A DNA stretch of 64,000 nt from Angiostrongylus vasorum (taxonomy: Eukaryota; Nematoda; Chromadorea; Rhabditida; Metastrongylidae), in NCBI GenBank assembly GCA_018806985.1, contig JADANN010000122.1, positions 69,501-133,500 on the forward strand. The letters run 5' to 3'. A program made the position numbers and the translations under genes. This document shows, piece by piece, positions 10,346 to 22,725 of this stretch (position 1 is the stretch's first letter; each line of letters starts with the position of its first letter). The notes below the pieces were generated by a model. That model made no database searches. It worked only from the letters and a program-made list of their open reading frames with translations, and had not been told where the DNA came from.

Positions 10346-12101
10346 TTAGGAGTCCTCGAAAAACCTTGTGTCAACTGGCAAAGTAGAAGAATATTTATTC
10401 CGAATAAATTTCTTCGATTTGTCGTCTCCCATATATGACTTAACGGCACTTCTAGACAGAGTAGACGAGGCGAGGAGGTAAGATTAAGTAGTAGAGGATA
10501 TTTCTGCGACATCGAAATAGCCCTTACAGACCCAACATCACAAAACAGTTTTGTCATCATAACGTAAAGCATATAGAAAGACCATGCAGTGCTAATTATC
10601 TAATTAAACTAATATTTGTGAGTTACACTGAAACCAATAATACCATGCGTTATACTCCACAGCTATAGGTGGCAAACAATTCTACTGATTAACTCACAAC
10701 CTGGCCAAAATAAGAAACCATACTATGTTGGGGTGCTCATCCATCCACACCAGCAGAGCACTTCCATGCAACTTGTTGTAACACGTTTCATTTACTTCCT
10801 CTGATTGTTCAATATCTGCACTTTTACTTTTAACTTCTCCTTTATCCTCCAACTGTGTTGCAGGAGCTACATCTAGAGCGTTAGGCGTCTGAAAAGAAAC
10901 AACTTGAAATACAACTAATTCTTCATTAATTCTCTTTACTCTTTATAAACAATCTTTGTTACGCCATTATACCGTCGTTTGAGATGGAGATGAAGTTTGC
11001 CCACTCGAGTTTCCATTATCAGCGCCATCAATCTTCACGAAGTCTCCTGGATCAGAATCGACACTCTTCCGCAAAGAGACTTTATTCGCAGACTCCATCT
11101 AAAAATTAGTATTTGAACACCATTTCAAGTTTGCGTTGGTAATTGCGATCCTACGAAAACAATGGAACGTTTCCCTACAACATACGAGTGGATTTCTTGT
11201 TCAAGTGTTCCACATTCCATACACTTGTTTTAGCAAACCTATGGATTGGCTTAACTAGTTTTTTTTAAATATGAGTACGTACGAAATGGAAGAAATGACA
11301 GATCAGAGAGCACTCAACCAGCTAACGAACACCCCCCCCACCCCCACCCCCACAAGAAAAGCTACGCGTAAAAAAATTATTCCTTTTACATATGAAGTCA
11401 TGCACGTATTTCAGGCGCTGGCACAAAGGATAATAATAAAGAATAAACCTCGGCTTTGATCAGTCCCTCAGAGATGCGCCATGCACTCGATTTCATTAAG
11501 CACCGCTGGATGTGATCGAATGCATATCTAATCTTTAAAATGACTTGCGGTAGCACCGAGCCAGTGCTGCCATCGTCCCAGACAAGTCTGATACCAATTC
11601 ACCGACCCCCGAGAGATGGAAAGCTCGGTGGGCCATGGGCGCGAGGATCGATTCCACGTGTATTGCAGGGCGCCTCCGACCGCTTTGCTACATGTGAAGC
11701 GCTGGTACATGACATAAAAAGGTTTGCAGAAGCCTATCATGGAAAGTGTGATGAATCTTCTAGAACTCCCAAGAAATGCGCTATTTCAAGCAACGGTTTA
11801 CTTAAGACCACAAAAGAACAAGATGTGTCAGTCGAATCTAAGAAAAGTAAAAAAAAAGTGGCACGAAAGCATAAATGGAAGTTGTCCTCATATTGAAGTT
11901 TTGTAAGATAACGCACGTTAAGAGTAAACACCTTCGAAATAACACTGAAATATTTTACATCGTACTCATCATCACATCACCGTACTTTTGCAGTTTTCAT
12001 ACCTCACTAGGACTCTCCCTAATTTCGGGCATCAATGAGGAGACATTCACGCTGGGAACTGTTGCCGCTGGAACATTATACTCTTGCGACAAGTCCGCCT
12101 C
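10346..12101 (-). CDS. Unknown acidic, serine-rich protein, last four exons
   Basis: Four exons join with matching phases on the minus strand: 12101-12003, 11098-10973, 10888-10701 and 10451-10346, ending in TAA. All acceptors are pyrimidine-rich (ttttttcag, aatttttag, ttcttttcag, ctgtctag) and all donors begin GT. They encode about 172 residues, mostly polar and low-complexity (SVDSDPGDFVKIDGADNGNS is one part), then a short hydrophobic-aromatic segment (HPNIVWFLILAR) and a basic tail with YMGDDKSKKFIRNKY. A possible upstream exon lies at 14192-14246, but its phase fits only in one of two readings. The second exon begins exactly with ATG after its acceptor, so an alternative trans-spliced start there is possible. 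I recognise no family. The body looks intrinsically disordered. Confidence 0.5.
11426..11697 (-). repeat. SINE-A copy, reverse, inside an intron of the unknown minus-strand gene
   Basis: Inverted SINE-A from an ataataaagaataaacctcgg tail to an inverted head (ctttgctacatgtg). It lies between the exons at 12003-12101 and 10973-11098. A short run of C/A (about 11329-11352) lies just outside its tail. Confidence 0.85.
11729..11896 (+). CDS. Possible lysine-rich exon on the opposite strand
   Basis: After a good acceptor (gtttgcag) the plus strand is open to a TGA at about 11896. It encodes a polar, lysine-rich segment (KKSKKKVARKHKWKLSSY at its end). It lies within an intron of the minus-strand gene. 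Purine-rich DNA alone can give such frames, so this is weak. Confidence 0.2.
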   Translation, partial: EAYHGKCDESSRTPKKCAISSNGLLKTTKEQDVSVESKKSKKKVARKHKWKLSSY

Positions 12102-13140
12102 CTGAAAAAACACTAGCAAAATCTGCAACTTTTACTAGAAAGTACGTTGATGGTGTGAACAGAAATACATATCAACAGAAAATGTCCATGAACGCTCCTT
12201 GTACAAGTGGACTACTGGCAACACTAATACCTATCTGCCCTGTGATTACCTTTAAAACTGTTCGATATCGATTGATCTCAACCCCCCACCCCACCTACGA
12301 GTCTTTGGTGGCCACCGTGACCATGACTTGTTGGCTTCGTAATGGAGGGATCGGGAAAAAAATCATGCAAATTTCGCAACCAAGTGTGAAAGAACTTCAA
12401 TCGATGACTGCTTGAAAACCTCTTAGTGATGGCGGATAAGGTGAAAGTGATCATGGCCCCTAACTACAATGGCCAATGAAGGATTTGCAGTGCTACATAA
12501 CAGCACTTTCTTCTTGGACATAATGAGACTGTTTAAGAGAAGCCATGACTTAGGAATGAACAAACACGGAAAGTAGAAAAATTCACGGGAACAACGTCGA
12601 TGGAGTGTGTCTGCTCATGTGCACTTGGTTGTTCCTAAAGTAAACCATATCACCTTTCTTGAAATCATATAAAAAATAAGAGCCTTAACATGTTAACGAC
12701 CATGTGACCTGAAACGGAGTGACTCCTGTTCGGTGGTTTACTTAAGTTTTCCTTGCGGAATTTTGTATTCCATCGATAGCTTGCAAACATTTAGTATCAG
12801 CAGCTCGTGAAAAGCTATTTTCTACAGTTAGCAATTCAGAAAAACCTATTTTGGACATTTAAACCTTGGACTTCATTTTTTGGGTTTCCGCGAAGTCAAC
12901 GATGGTCGTCGATGTGTTAATAGTGCAATAAAATAGTAATAAACATCAAAACAAGTTATTTAAAATGGAGCATTAACTAAAAACTGACCACTAACGTAAT
13001 GGGGAATCCATCTCCACTGCCATTCATGGTGCCTGCGGTCGTCTCTTCAAGGAGTATAAACCATAATAAAGCGTTAGATACAGAAATTCTTGAAAAGATT
13101 GAACAACTAGTAAAAGTGAAAGAAAAACGGCGAGAAATCC

Positions 13141-13206
13141 CATATATATGTAATACATATATACAATACATATATATATATTATATATATATAATACATA
13201 CATATA
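13141..13206. repeat. TA-rich microsatellite
   Basis: Irregular TATATA/ATACAT repeat array. Confidence 0.85.
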
Positions 13207-13556
13207 TAGCAACGATCCGCAAAGGCAATAGTTGAGCCAGCGGAAACTAAAGCGGTAAACTCCAGTTACGAAACGGGATACGAAACACACCGGAGATTTA
13301 AAACTCAGAGACTAAAGCTGGTTTCTTGTAGACCACTAATAATTTCTCGACAATTATAGAACTTCAGAAGTTGAAAATGCGATCCCCTTAAAGAAGAGAA
13401 TCCACTCTACCTATTTAAAAGTAATTATACGTCTTCAAAGCTGTTGCTTGACCTTTACCGATACCTAAATTTAAAATTTCCGAAAGGAATGAAAAAACGA
13501 AATCTCAGCAGTCACAAACACTGACAACGCATTTTAGAAATCATCGGACTTTAAAT

Positions 13557-13697
13557 GAGACTACTTATCCAGCTGTTTTCATCATCGAAACACAAGCATC
13601 GACGAAAAAGGAAGTTTGTGAAGTATGTCAAGTGGCCTCCAGAGAACCATGATTTCATCGGAGTGAAGAAAAAAGAAACGTTGCTCTTCTAAGCAAG
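13557..13697 (+). CDS. Small basic ORF (45 codons), uncertain
   Basis: ATG to TAA frame encoding a strongly basic peptide (KHKHRRKRKFVKYVKWPPEN at its centre). The composition is striking for AT-rich spacer. No neighbouring exon fits clearly. The frame at 12999-13140 (+) is also open and lysine/glutamate-rich, and the two might belong to one small gene. No family is recognised. Confidence 0.2.
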
Positions 13698-13744
13698 GAA
13701 TTGTAGACTGCAACTCTTCTCATTTAAACTAATAAAGATGAGAT

Positions 13745-13950
13745 ACAACCATTATGTTGCTGCGATATTTGCAATTCCAGAATGTAGGTGTCCGCGGTGA
13801 GGAACGAACGCGCTATTACCCCTTCCGGGGGTTAACGCGTTCACCACGCGGGTTGATCGTTTCGCCTGTCTCTCACCTATTAGTTTTCTATCTATCAGTA
13901 CCATCAGCAATCATCCGTCAACGGGATTGAAAGATGAGATATGTTGGGCC
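13745..13950. repeat. Fold-back/MITE family F, partial copy
   Basis: It contains the family terminal motif (gatacaaccattatgttg), the block aggtgtccgcggtgaggaac, and atcatccgtcaacgggattg. It lacks the mirrored right half seen at 57700-58062. Confidence 0.65.
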
Positions 13951-14424
13951 AAAATTCGAAAACGGGCGTTATTTATCAACTGCGTGAGTGAAAATTAAAC
14001 CACCTCGGACCAAAACATTAACAACATAATTTCCCGTATAGAGGCTTTCCACTTGGCAGTGTTTTCCGTAAAAGCTTTTAAATGCATATACAGAAAAATA
14101 AGATCTACAGATCGTTATTTCAAAACATGAAAATATTTGATAATTTATCGATTTTTTTGGAATGCTGATAAAGCTCATTTACTTGACACACCTTCCGAGG
14201 CTTCTGATCCAACATCCATGACGCCTTCCACAGTTTCTTCTTCAATCTTTAACATGACAGTATAAGAAATATCAAAACCAGGCGTAACAGCACATCACAT
14301 GTAGTTTAAGGTGAAAACTTTTAGGGTCTAGTCAAATTACAAAAGAATGAAAAGCTCTCTCATTCCGTACACGACACAGAATGTCGAATTAAAGGAGTCA
14401 AAATAGAGACAAACCAAATCTTTT

Positions 14425-14850
14425 CTTGATGAAGGCACATGAGGTTGTTATTGTTATTGCACTATTTACCCAAAATAGATGACCTTTCGGCTGATTTCCC
14501 TTTCTTTAGAGCTTAGAAAGGTCAAGCTGACTGCAGCCTGGCCAAACATTTTCATAATCTCTGCAGGAAAGAAAAATCAACAACTAAGTTTCACTCGTAT
14601 GAGAAGCATATTTTTTTTTAAAAACACTAACCAGCCGGTTGGTTTCCAACAACAAATATCGGTTATAAAGAACAAAAGCGTGAGCGTTTTTAAAAAAGAA
14701 CCCAGTTATTTTTAAAGTGTTTGGCTGACCATATAACACTCAATTTGACATTTGCCAGCTCTCAAGGAGGTGAAATCAGCCGAAATTTCAGCTATGGCTC
14801 AGAGATAGTGTTACAACGACCTCGTGTCTGTTCATCAAGACAGCGGTGAA
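14425..14850. repeat. Fold-back family G, degraded copy
   Basis: Left end with tcttgatgaaggcac, then gacctttcggctgatttccc and ctttctttagagct. Right end with mirrored ctcaaggaggtgaaatcagc and gacctcgtgtctgttcatcaa. It has the same design as 51915-52390 and 53662-54035. Confidence 0.6.
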
Positions 14851-16267
14851 TTATTGATCGACACCAAAGTTAAGAAAAAGCTGCTCCTGGGAACAAATCA
14901 AATGGCTAAAATGATGTTATACCAGTGACAGCAGCAACAATAAGATTTCTCAGAACGTTCTCATAAGTACAACATAGAAAATTTAAATACGATTTTGTGC
15001 TGTCAAATCACTAACGGAAGCTGAGTCAAATGACGAGTGGACGTTCGCGACACTAGTGTTCCTCTACGGGTTCCGATGAATAGAGCGCTTAAGGTCGTTT
15101 AGATCAGTTTAAAACTGCTCAGAAATCTCAAAGTAAACGCTGCAGTCGCAAACATCAGTGGTGCACTCACGTAAGAGTGGACGGAATCGCGTTTGTTCAA
15201 GCACACCGCCGGTTGATTCATGAGCTTCGGTGAAAAACAAGGCGAAAGTAGAACCCATTTGTGGATTCAGAAGATCGAAATCTTACCGCATCAGGAAGAA
15301 AAGATGACAATGTTTGTAAAGATCCGAAAAGATTTCATTGGTTTCAGTACTAAATTTCACTGTGAGCTAAAATACGTTTGTTTAAAGTCGAAAGACTAAC
15401 TTATTTTCAGCCAAGGAGAAGCAGTATGTGAATCATATAGTCGAGAACGTCTTATTGAAATCACATTGTTTCCCTATATGTGGTTCGTACGCTAGTGAAA
15501 TGGCAGGTAAGTTAAATGACAGGTTTGCTCCGTTCGAGGATTTGTAGGCATCCGCTCATCTGCAGAAGAAAAAGAACAGCTGACAACGGTTTCTATAGCA
15601 ATTAACAGAGTCAACCCCCGATGTACATGACATAGATAGCAAACGAAGAAGAATAGCACACCTCTAACCATACCCAATACTCTACAGACGGTGTCCACAA
15701 ATGTTCTCAGAGGACTGCAGGAACGTCTTGCGAGAAGAGAGGAATCAAGTATAGAACCCACAGTGGTACTATTCTTAAGACGGTGCTGCCACCTACTAGT
15801 ATCTTCCTAATGAAAGACAGTAGGAAGCAGGACACGAAATGGTGACTAATACACTTCTGCAATAGTTCACGCATGAGAACCCGTTTGGGAACTTCTTACT
15901 TTACATCGTTAGTTAGTGAGAAGATAAAGTCGACTGGGAGTTTTTCACAAACTGACCACGTAAATAACACCACTGACCGATCTGGTAGCTGTGCGAAAAT
16001 GTCTTCGCTGAAAAAGTCTGGATCCCGAAAGTACGACTGCTGCAGTCGTCCATGTTTTTGAACGGATTATTGATCCTCATCCTATGTACTTTGTAATACT
16101 TTCAATGTCAAAGCAGTAGCTTACGTCCAACATCCATGCGACCGCCAATTTGTAACGATCACCACATAATTCAGATCTCTTCTTTAAACTCTAAGTAAAC
16201 TTTGTCACAGTAATCCAGCGATTCGCTTTCTTTTCCTCTGCTTTCGTCAAGTGAGTTATCGATTTCC
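14851..16267. other. Spacer between the two minus-strand genes, only weak exon candidates
   Basis: Several minus-strand frames of 35-50 codons look protein-like (about 15180-15300 and 15890-16050, the latter including FAQLPDRSVVLFTWS). Their splice sites and phases could not be linked to each other or to the unknown gene at 10.3-12.1 kb. They may be its 5' exons or remnants. Confidence 0.25.
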
Positions 16268-19200
16268 TCAATGACTCAGAGCTTCGTGCTGCAGTTTTGT
16301 TATCTAATGGGTCGTGAAGACTTTTGTTTGGCATTCAGAAGAGGTAGTAGACTTCAAACCGTCACAAAGAAGACAAAATGGGAAAACCATTTAGATATCT
16401 ACATCCGCTTTCTCTGGGGCGCATGTAGCACAGCGCTCGGAGGCGCCCTGCAATACATATGGGATCGATCCCCGCGCCCCAGGGTTCACCAAGCCTTCCA
16501 TCTTTCCGAGGTCGGTAAATTGGTACCAGACTCATCTGGGAGGATAGCAGCACTGGCTCGATACATCAGTAGGCCACCGCTTGTCATTGTAAAGGCCAGA
16601 TATGCATTAAACACCACCAGCGACGCTTAATGAAGCCGACTGCATGCCGCATCTCCCAAGAATTGATCAACGCCAAGAACTTTTTTATCCTTATCCGCCT
16701 TCTACATCTGGCGAAGAGACATTCCCACGAACTGATGGAATCTATGATTTCAACATCAAATCTTCGAAAATCGAGGATAGATCCCACTCCACTACGATAT
16801 ACGATTAAAAAGAACCAACTCACCCAATTAGTTGAAGGGACCATTAATTTATATATAACGTCTATCTTCTGACAATCAGAAAATTGAGCAACTTGAGCAT
16901 CATCTTCCACCAAAACCTGTCAATAAAACCCGGTAAGATTACAGAGTTCACGACTTCGGTCACGTTATTTTAGCCATACGAGTACAATCATTTAAAAAAT
17001 CCTCAATTAGGGAAGTATCGATTACTAATTAATACAAAAATGCTTAAGAATAAAAGTCTTACTCTATCGGGTAATGTTAATATTGCTTCGATTTCTCCTC
17101 GTTGTACAGATTTTTCAACTATCTTCTTCAGCTGAGTTAATGAAGCACCCCCTGGTAGCGTTACACGTTTGAAGGCTTCCTTTCCATCGGAGAAACTGAA
17201 CGAATTTATAATCATTTCTTCACATTCTACGACTACTCCTAATTCTAATAACTTAGCAATTTACCATATAGAGGTCTAGAGCACAAGGCAACAGTAATAA
17301 CAAAGCTCACCTTGTTCTGACCAACAAAAATCGAGTTCTGTTTAACGAGTCACGTCTACCGTAGGAATAGTAAGCAGTTCCGCTGGGAGACACTAAAACG
17401 CTTAGCTAACATCCCGTGTTCTACAACCTGAGATTTAATTCTATAGTTATTACATGTATGAAAACATTTGTTTCGTAACTCCGTGTGCAATAAACCATAC
17501 CTACCAGATAGTGGAATAGCCAACCTTAACAAGGAATCTTGCAATACCAATAAATCCTCAGTTTAACTAGTATATTGTTGCTGTGCCAATATTTTCTCTC
17601 TGCATTTCCAAAAAACCCTTGCCAGGTCGGGGGTAAGTCCTTCCCCTTCGAATTGGAGGTAGGTAGGTTTATTACGACCCCAGCCATGATGAGTAAATAT
17701 ACCCTTAGTGGTACCTCATATAACAGATATAAGTGATAAATACCTTCTAAAAAATACCTCATATGACGAACATATGATGCAAAAAAAAGAGTTTATCTAC
17801 TGTAACATCGTTCTGGACTACCTCTACTAACCTGTCTCATCACTGTGGAAAGAGTACATATTCCTGAAGAAGTTGTTTCTGCGAATGCGAGGAGTAAACC
17901 TATGACAGATACTTTCCTTATCTTAACGGAAATCCGACCAGAAGGTAGCAATTCTTTATGCGAAAGCGAATCACTAGATTTGTGCTAACGCTTCCACTGA
18001 CGATCTCGAAACCATTGTATGCGGTTATCTGCTGACCTTTCAAGAAAACTGTCCCACCAGCGAATGAGAAAAAGAAAAAACAGCTTCAGGCCATATTGAA
18101 AGCTTCCCTTTAGTACTGATGCTTTTATACGTGGTAATTAGAAATCTGATATGAATTGTGTTCTACGACCTAATGCAATTCGTATGTAGAACCGTAAAAC
18201 TCCGCTAACAAGACCTTACCTCCGCGATACAACGCTTGATGAAGTTGTCTGATCACAGCAAAGACGAACGGAAAATTCTCGTTGAACTCTCATCTGACTG
18301 ACTGATGACATCACATTTCCAGAGGCAAAATTATTTAAATGGCTAAACGAAGCAGAAAAGAATGGAGCTGCAAAAAAAATCTCGAGATTCCCTGGTTTCT
18401 GAGGTGATCTATGACATGTGCCAAACGTATAGAATAATATATTTAGTTGGAGAGACCAAAACAGTGGAATGTGGACACCACTGCTACGGTATCAATGGAC
18501 CTCTCAAGAAGCATACAGCAATCAATGTACCAAGATCTCTGCGCTCACACTAGATGAAGCAAACACGAAACAGATGTGATGGCTATGTCCTAAGAGAAGA
18601 TAAAAAAAATCGACGAAGATAGGGAAGGATTGGACCACTCAAAAAATGCGATCATCGTGAAGAGAAGTCACCTAGACATCGACCCGAAGCTCTCCATGTC
18701 TCCACGCGTTTTCGAGGAAAGAAGTGGGGAGGCAATGTAGTGCGACTATGAATCGTGAAGGAACATGCATGTATTCGGCGGTCGATACGCATGCTTTACA
18801 TTTCTCTATGCTAAGAACAGAATTTGGGGTACACATACGGGATATATGGAGTTGCTCGTTCTCCTCACCGGAATGAATATCGAACACTAATGCAGGGGAC
18901 ACAAAAAAATTGCCTCCATCGGTTCGATGTGGAGCAGGTCCCAGTTAAAAAGAATTCAGCGATTTTCACTGTTACCAGAAAAGCTACCAGGAAGACAAGG
19001 AAATTCGATGCCAGAAAAAGGCCTTCTTCCTCATCGATCTTCCTATCGCGCAAGCATGGGAATGAATGAGAATGTAATGTGAAATTCGAGACCAAAGAAG
19101 GCTGTTCTTCCCCAAACAAATCGAAGCATTGTTCCCGTCACTCAGAGCAATCTCATACCTCTACTGATGGAAGAGTAAAGCTTCTTGTGCCTATTAAAAG

Positions 19201-20013
19201 CCGCCCTCTAAGTCTATATTGTACTATTTAATATTGACTTCTCCTATCCTGATCAACAAATTCAAGGCTAGAACAAGTTTATAAGTGTACGAGCCTTTCT
19301 TCTACTGAATTCCTGACGTGCATTCATCTAAGACAGAGGAAACACTCACGAGAAACTCCTGTTCCGTAGTCCAATGAGGACGACTTGGAGTATGGGAACG
19401 GCGGATGCCTAATGTAACTCGGCACGAAGCGGTCACTTTCGACTACTTCTGCTGAGTAGCGTGGGTTACAATCTGTAAAAACAAAGCTAAGAAATAAAAA
19501 AAAGTGTTCTTCACTATGTTTTTCCGAAAGGACGAATACCATCCTACCGCTTCTTGGCGGCTTGACAGATTTGCCGCTTTCGGGCATTATTTGGTTCTCA
19601 CACATCGGCAAATCAGGTTGGAGGATAAGTCTTAGTGTAGGGTTCTCTTCAGAGCACACCTTAATCAATCCATAACAAAAAGAATGGCCTTTTTTTAAAA
19701 ATGGCTTTTTTTTAAAGAGAATGTTTCTAAAAAACTTTAAAGACTTTGAAAGGAATGGCTTTTTAAAGATACAGAAAGAGAAAAAAAATGGCTTTTTTTT
19801 AATTTACGAACGATCTGACATTTCGGCAGAATACCTCGTGTTTGCTCAATAAGAATATAAAGAAATTTATAGATACGTAGGAACTAAGACGTTCTTCTTA
19901 CCTCCCATGGTGTTCGACCGTCGGAGTCCTTTAGTTCTCTACTGAATCCACTTCTCAATAGCAAAAGACAAATACTTTCATGACCACGGCGTGCGGCCCA
20001 GTGCAGCGCTGTC
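16268..20013 (-). CDS. ANKRD40: ANKRD40-like ankyrin-repeat protein (5' exon not found)
   Basis: Six exons join with matching phases: 20013-19902, 19659-19548, 19472-19350, 17226-17063, 16916-16824 and a tiny last exon 16288-16268 (less certain). The first encodes an ankyrin repeat (TALHWAARRGHESICLLLLR). The third carries the ANKRD40 signature ESDRFVPSYIRHPPFPY, comparable to the F-V-P-N-Y-L-x-x-P-x-F-P-F block of the human protein. The fourth and fifth match the conserved C-terminal domain, with LTLPDR then VLVEDDAQVAQFSDCQKIDV corresponding to the human L-P-N-T-L-L-R-K-D-K-D-V-A-R-L-Q-D-F region. About 207 residues are visible. The long disordered middle of the vertebrate protein is absent. 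An N-terminal exon ending in phase 2 should lie upstream (above 20013), but I could not place it. The function of the family is not well defined. A SINE-A copy sits in the last intron. Confidence 0.75.
16420..16696 (+). repeat. SINE-A copy in the last intron of the ANKRD40-like gene
   Basis: Near full length, with an intact B-box-like gggatcgatcc and standard body. It is inserted antisense to the host gene. Confidence 0.9.
17227..19349. other. Long intron of the ANKRD40-like gene
   Basis: The exons at 17063-17226 and 19350-19472 join in phase across this 2.1 kb, so no exon is required. A + strand frame at about 18400-18530 contains a weak GIY-YIG-like string (IIYLVGETKT) and could be another degraded Penelope-like piece. 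Confidence 0.45.
19805..19870. repeat. Fold-back family G, end fragment
   Basis: The segment gacatttcggcagaatacct followed by cgtgtttgctcaataagaa matches the right end of the element at 51915-52390. Confidence 0.55.
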
Positions 20014-22447
20014 CTGGGAGAAATCTCATTTCCAATGGTGATGAAGACATTATTATACAAGTCAATAAAGAAAAAAAAAGAAAGAAAAGTTATAGGCAGG
20101 TAGAACCGCACACAAAAGAAAGGAGTGAGCTATTCATGGTTGCTTCAAGAATTCTGAATGTAAAGACAATTCAGGTGGGATAGCGAGAACTTAAGGAGCG
20201 TTTGATCGTAAAGCGGCTTGCGAACAGATATGACCGTTAAAGAGCAAGGAAGATGAGTGGAAAAGAGGAAAGACAGACTTGCAAAAGGCCTTTGAAGGGG
20301 ATCATTCAATTCTTACCAATGCCAATGAAACTGATAATTTCACTAGAAGTGTGCTGAGCACCAAGCAGCAATTGTTTGTAATAGTGCGAACGTCCTTAGT
20401 GAAGAATGAAATGTGGCCAGCAGATTCTCTTACACAGCACAAGGTAACAACTGGTCACCTGCTCTTGCTCCTACAAAAACAACTGGTGCTCTGTGAGAAA
20501 ATCCGGAAGGAACTTCATACCTTCACCCACACGACAATAAAAGCCTTAGCTGCAACCTGGGCAAGCGCTGAGGAGTTTGGCACCGGGGGAAAAAGTAGTG
20601 GAGGCTGATGTGGACCTGGGAAATCTATGTGAGCAGGCGCCAAGGCGCCAAAACATGGATGGGTCAGGGTCATCAGGCCGAAGGACCACCGCTGTGGAAC
20701 ACTCGATGGCAAATGGGTTCTGTGAGGAACCAATACAATAACGGAAATACCAGACAGACTCTATGTGAGCCTTCAGAAAATTCCTGAAGTAGAACTGTGT
20801 TGTTTGTTTTTGTTCCTCGCTTGAAGTTGAACATATTAGAAACTGCAACTGATCATCATTGGAAATTTAAAACTATCCAGAAAAATTATAATACTAACGA
20901 TACTACATCGCTCAGGCAGTTGAAGAATAATCTTTGAATCGCCCGAGGAAGAATTTCAGTAGCAAGACAACAGGTTTAGCTTCAATCTAAAAGGACTAAC
21001 TAGTGTCCGCGGTGAAAATCTGAGTTCTCTTGAAGTTCTAGACCGAAATGCAACATGTAATTGAGGAGAGATGATGACAGACCTTCAAAGCGCTGTCGAA
21101 TCGAACACAAATATGAATAGGACTATTTCCACGGAATACGGAGGCGACGGAACGAATAGTGTAGCCTCAAAACGTGAAGACGAAGTAAAGTTCGCGTTCC
21201 ATCTTTAGAAGGTTTTCATCTTATAAAGAAAGGCAGAGATTTCTTCGTGTCAAGCTGCGATATTTGACATGAGACATCCGGAAACCTCAAGTGCAAACAA
21301 GAAGAGACCTATGCCACCCCAAAGGCCGACAAACTGCTCGTGGGTACCCCCTCGCGATGGATAATAAAAGGACCCTAAAACGAAAGTGTAACATTTCTCC
21401 TGTCCGATGATCGAATCAAATCCAGTCCACTGGACAGCCTTCGCGTGGAAAACGGATAGAGAGACTCCTCACTGCTCGCTCGACTCTTTAATCATTCGAT
21501 AACTAACAGAATCACAGTTGATGCGTGTGATTCGGATGACACACACAATGGGTATTTACAAGTGAAGGAAGATAAGTCTTAGAAATAAATGTGGTGGAGT
21601 AAAGAACTAGTGTCTCCCTATTTCAAATACATTTGACACCACATACTGACTGCGTGGGATTTACGAATATGCCCAAAAAAAATGTGATTTTTCAAATCTC
21701 TTTTAATGAACCATTAGTGTTACAACAAGCCCACAGCTTTTAAAATGACAAATAGTAAACGTAGGACGTTTCTGACAAAAAAATGACTAATAGTAAGTTG
21801 GCTAGGACAACTACAACCACGCTGTTCAGAGTTTACGTATTTTTCATGAATCCACCAAAAGTGGAGAAGCTTCAGGTGGCTAAATGGTGGAATAAGCCGA
21901 ATAGAAATATTGTATTCCATCAATTTAGAAATAAGAACCATTCCGACCCTTCTGGACCACGCTTAGATAATTTTAACCGGATTTTTGACCGCACTAGACG
22001 GATAATTTTCGCCTGCTTCACATTGAAATTGGTCCGTCAAGACAAAATGTACAGCGCACCGGTTTCTTGTGGTTTTCGGTCTATAACTACGTTTTCTCAA
22101 ATATTCCCAGTGCCTTTTTAAGTCCTACTTATCCGATATGCTCTTCCGTGTGCGTCCCCACGTCGGCCCACCTCTAACCCTTGTTTGTGGTGAAGAGAAA
22201 TTCGTCCACAATCCAAGTACAGTTCTATTAGCTTTCTGCATCGTTTTCTATGATATGTTTTAGTGTCTTCTTTGTGCCTTTTTATATCCGCCGATTACAC
22301 ATGTTTACTACGACTCTTAATAATGGTTGTAAATAAACAATTTGCTAATTACTGGTCAAAAATTGGATGCCTAGAGGTATCTCACCACAGTTCTGTCATC
22401 TTTTCGACAAACACTATAAATTCTATACGTGAAGCGTTTTTTTTATT
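20014..22447. other. Gene-poor stretch upstream of the ANKRD40-like exons
   Basis: It should contain or precede the missing first exon of the ANKRD40-like gene. No frame shows a recognisable first ankyrin segment. ORFs at 20279-20608 (+) and 21783-22121 (+) have no family signature or flanking splice evidence. Confidence 0.35.
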
Positions 22448-22725
22448 ATTTTTATACGACCCGTCTTCACGTCTGCTGTGCGGACACCAGCACTTCTCAC
22501 AGTTGATTCGTTTCCTCGCATTCACCATCCACTAAGGTCTTCCATGTCGTTTCAGCTACTGCTTGAGGATTTTCATTTCATCTCTAGTCAATTCTCCCTG
22601 GACTACTCAGATGGCCGGGCTGGAGCGTTTCACAAATAAGCCTGATAGCAATTTCCCGACTCCAGAAAGTTGAGAGATGTGGTGAGCCCGAAGCGGGATC
22701 CAACCAGCACCATGCACGTGATGAT
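22448..22725 (-). repeat. SINE-B copy, reverse orientation
   Basis: It shares gctactgcttgaggatttt, ttctccctgga, and gatggccgggctggagcg with the reverse copy at 50105-50462. The tRNA-like head is diverged here. Confidence 0.7.

Noticed and set aside
12999..13235. 78-codon plus ORF with a lysine/glutamate-rich helix
   Set aside because: Its 3' half is TA-microsatellite translation. The remaining part has no flanking splice support.
15640..15850. A frame containing ILVGGST, considered as an Hsp70 (L-V-G-G-S-T-R-I-P) fragment
   Set aside because: The following residues do not fit Hsp70 and no other Hsp70 block is nearby. Chance similarity of a short string.
16165..16300. Minus frame with KKANRWITVTKF, considered as a BCL7 N-terminus (K-K-W-V-T-V)
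   Set aside because: The R-A-E-T-R start and the K-W-V-P continuation are missing. The region is better explained as the 3' end of the ANKRD40-like gene in another frame.
18360..18700. Plus frame with IIYLVGETKT, considered as a third Penelope-like GIY-YIG end
   Set aside because: Only one short motif fits. The downstream R-x-K-E-H part is absent, so it was not annotated as an element.
20515..20848. Minus ORFs proposed as the missing first exon of the ANKRD40-like gene
   Set aside because: Neither contains an ankyrin-like helix pair, and their donors have the wrong phase for the exon starting at 20013.
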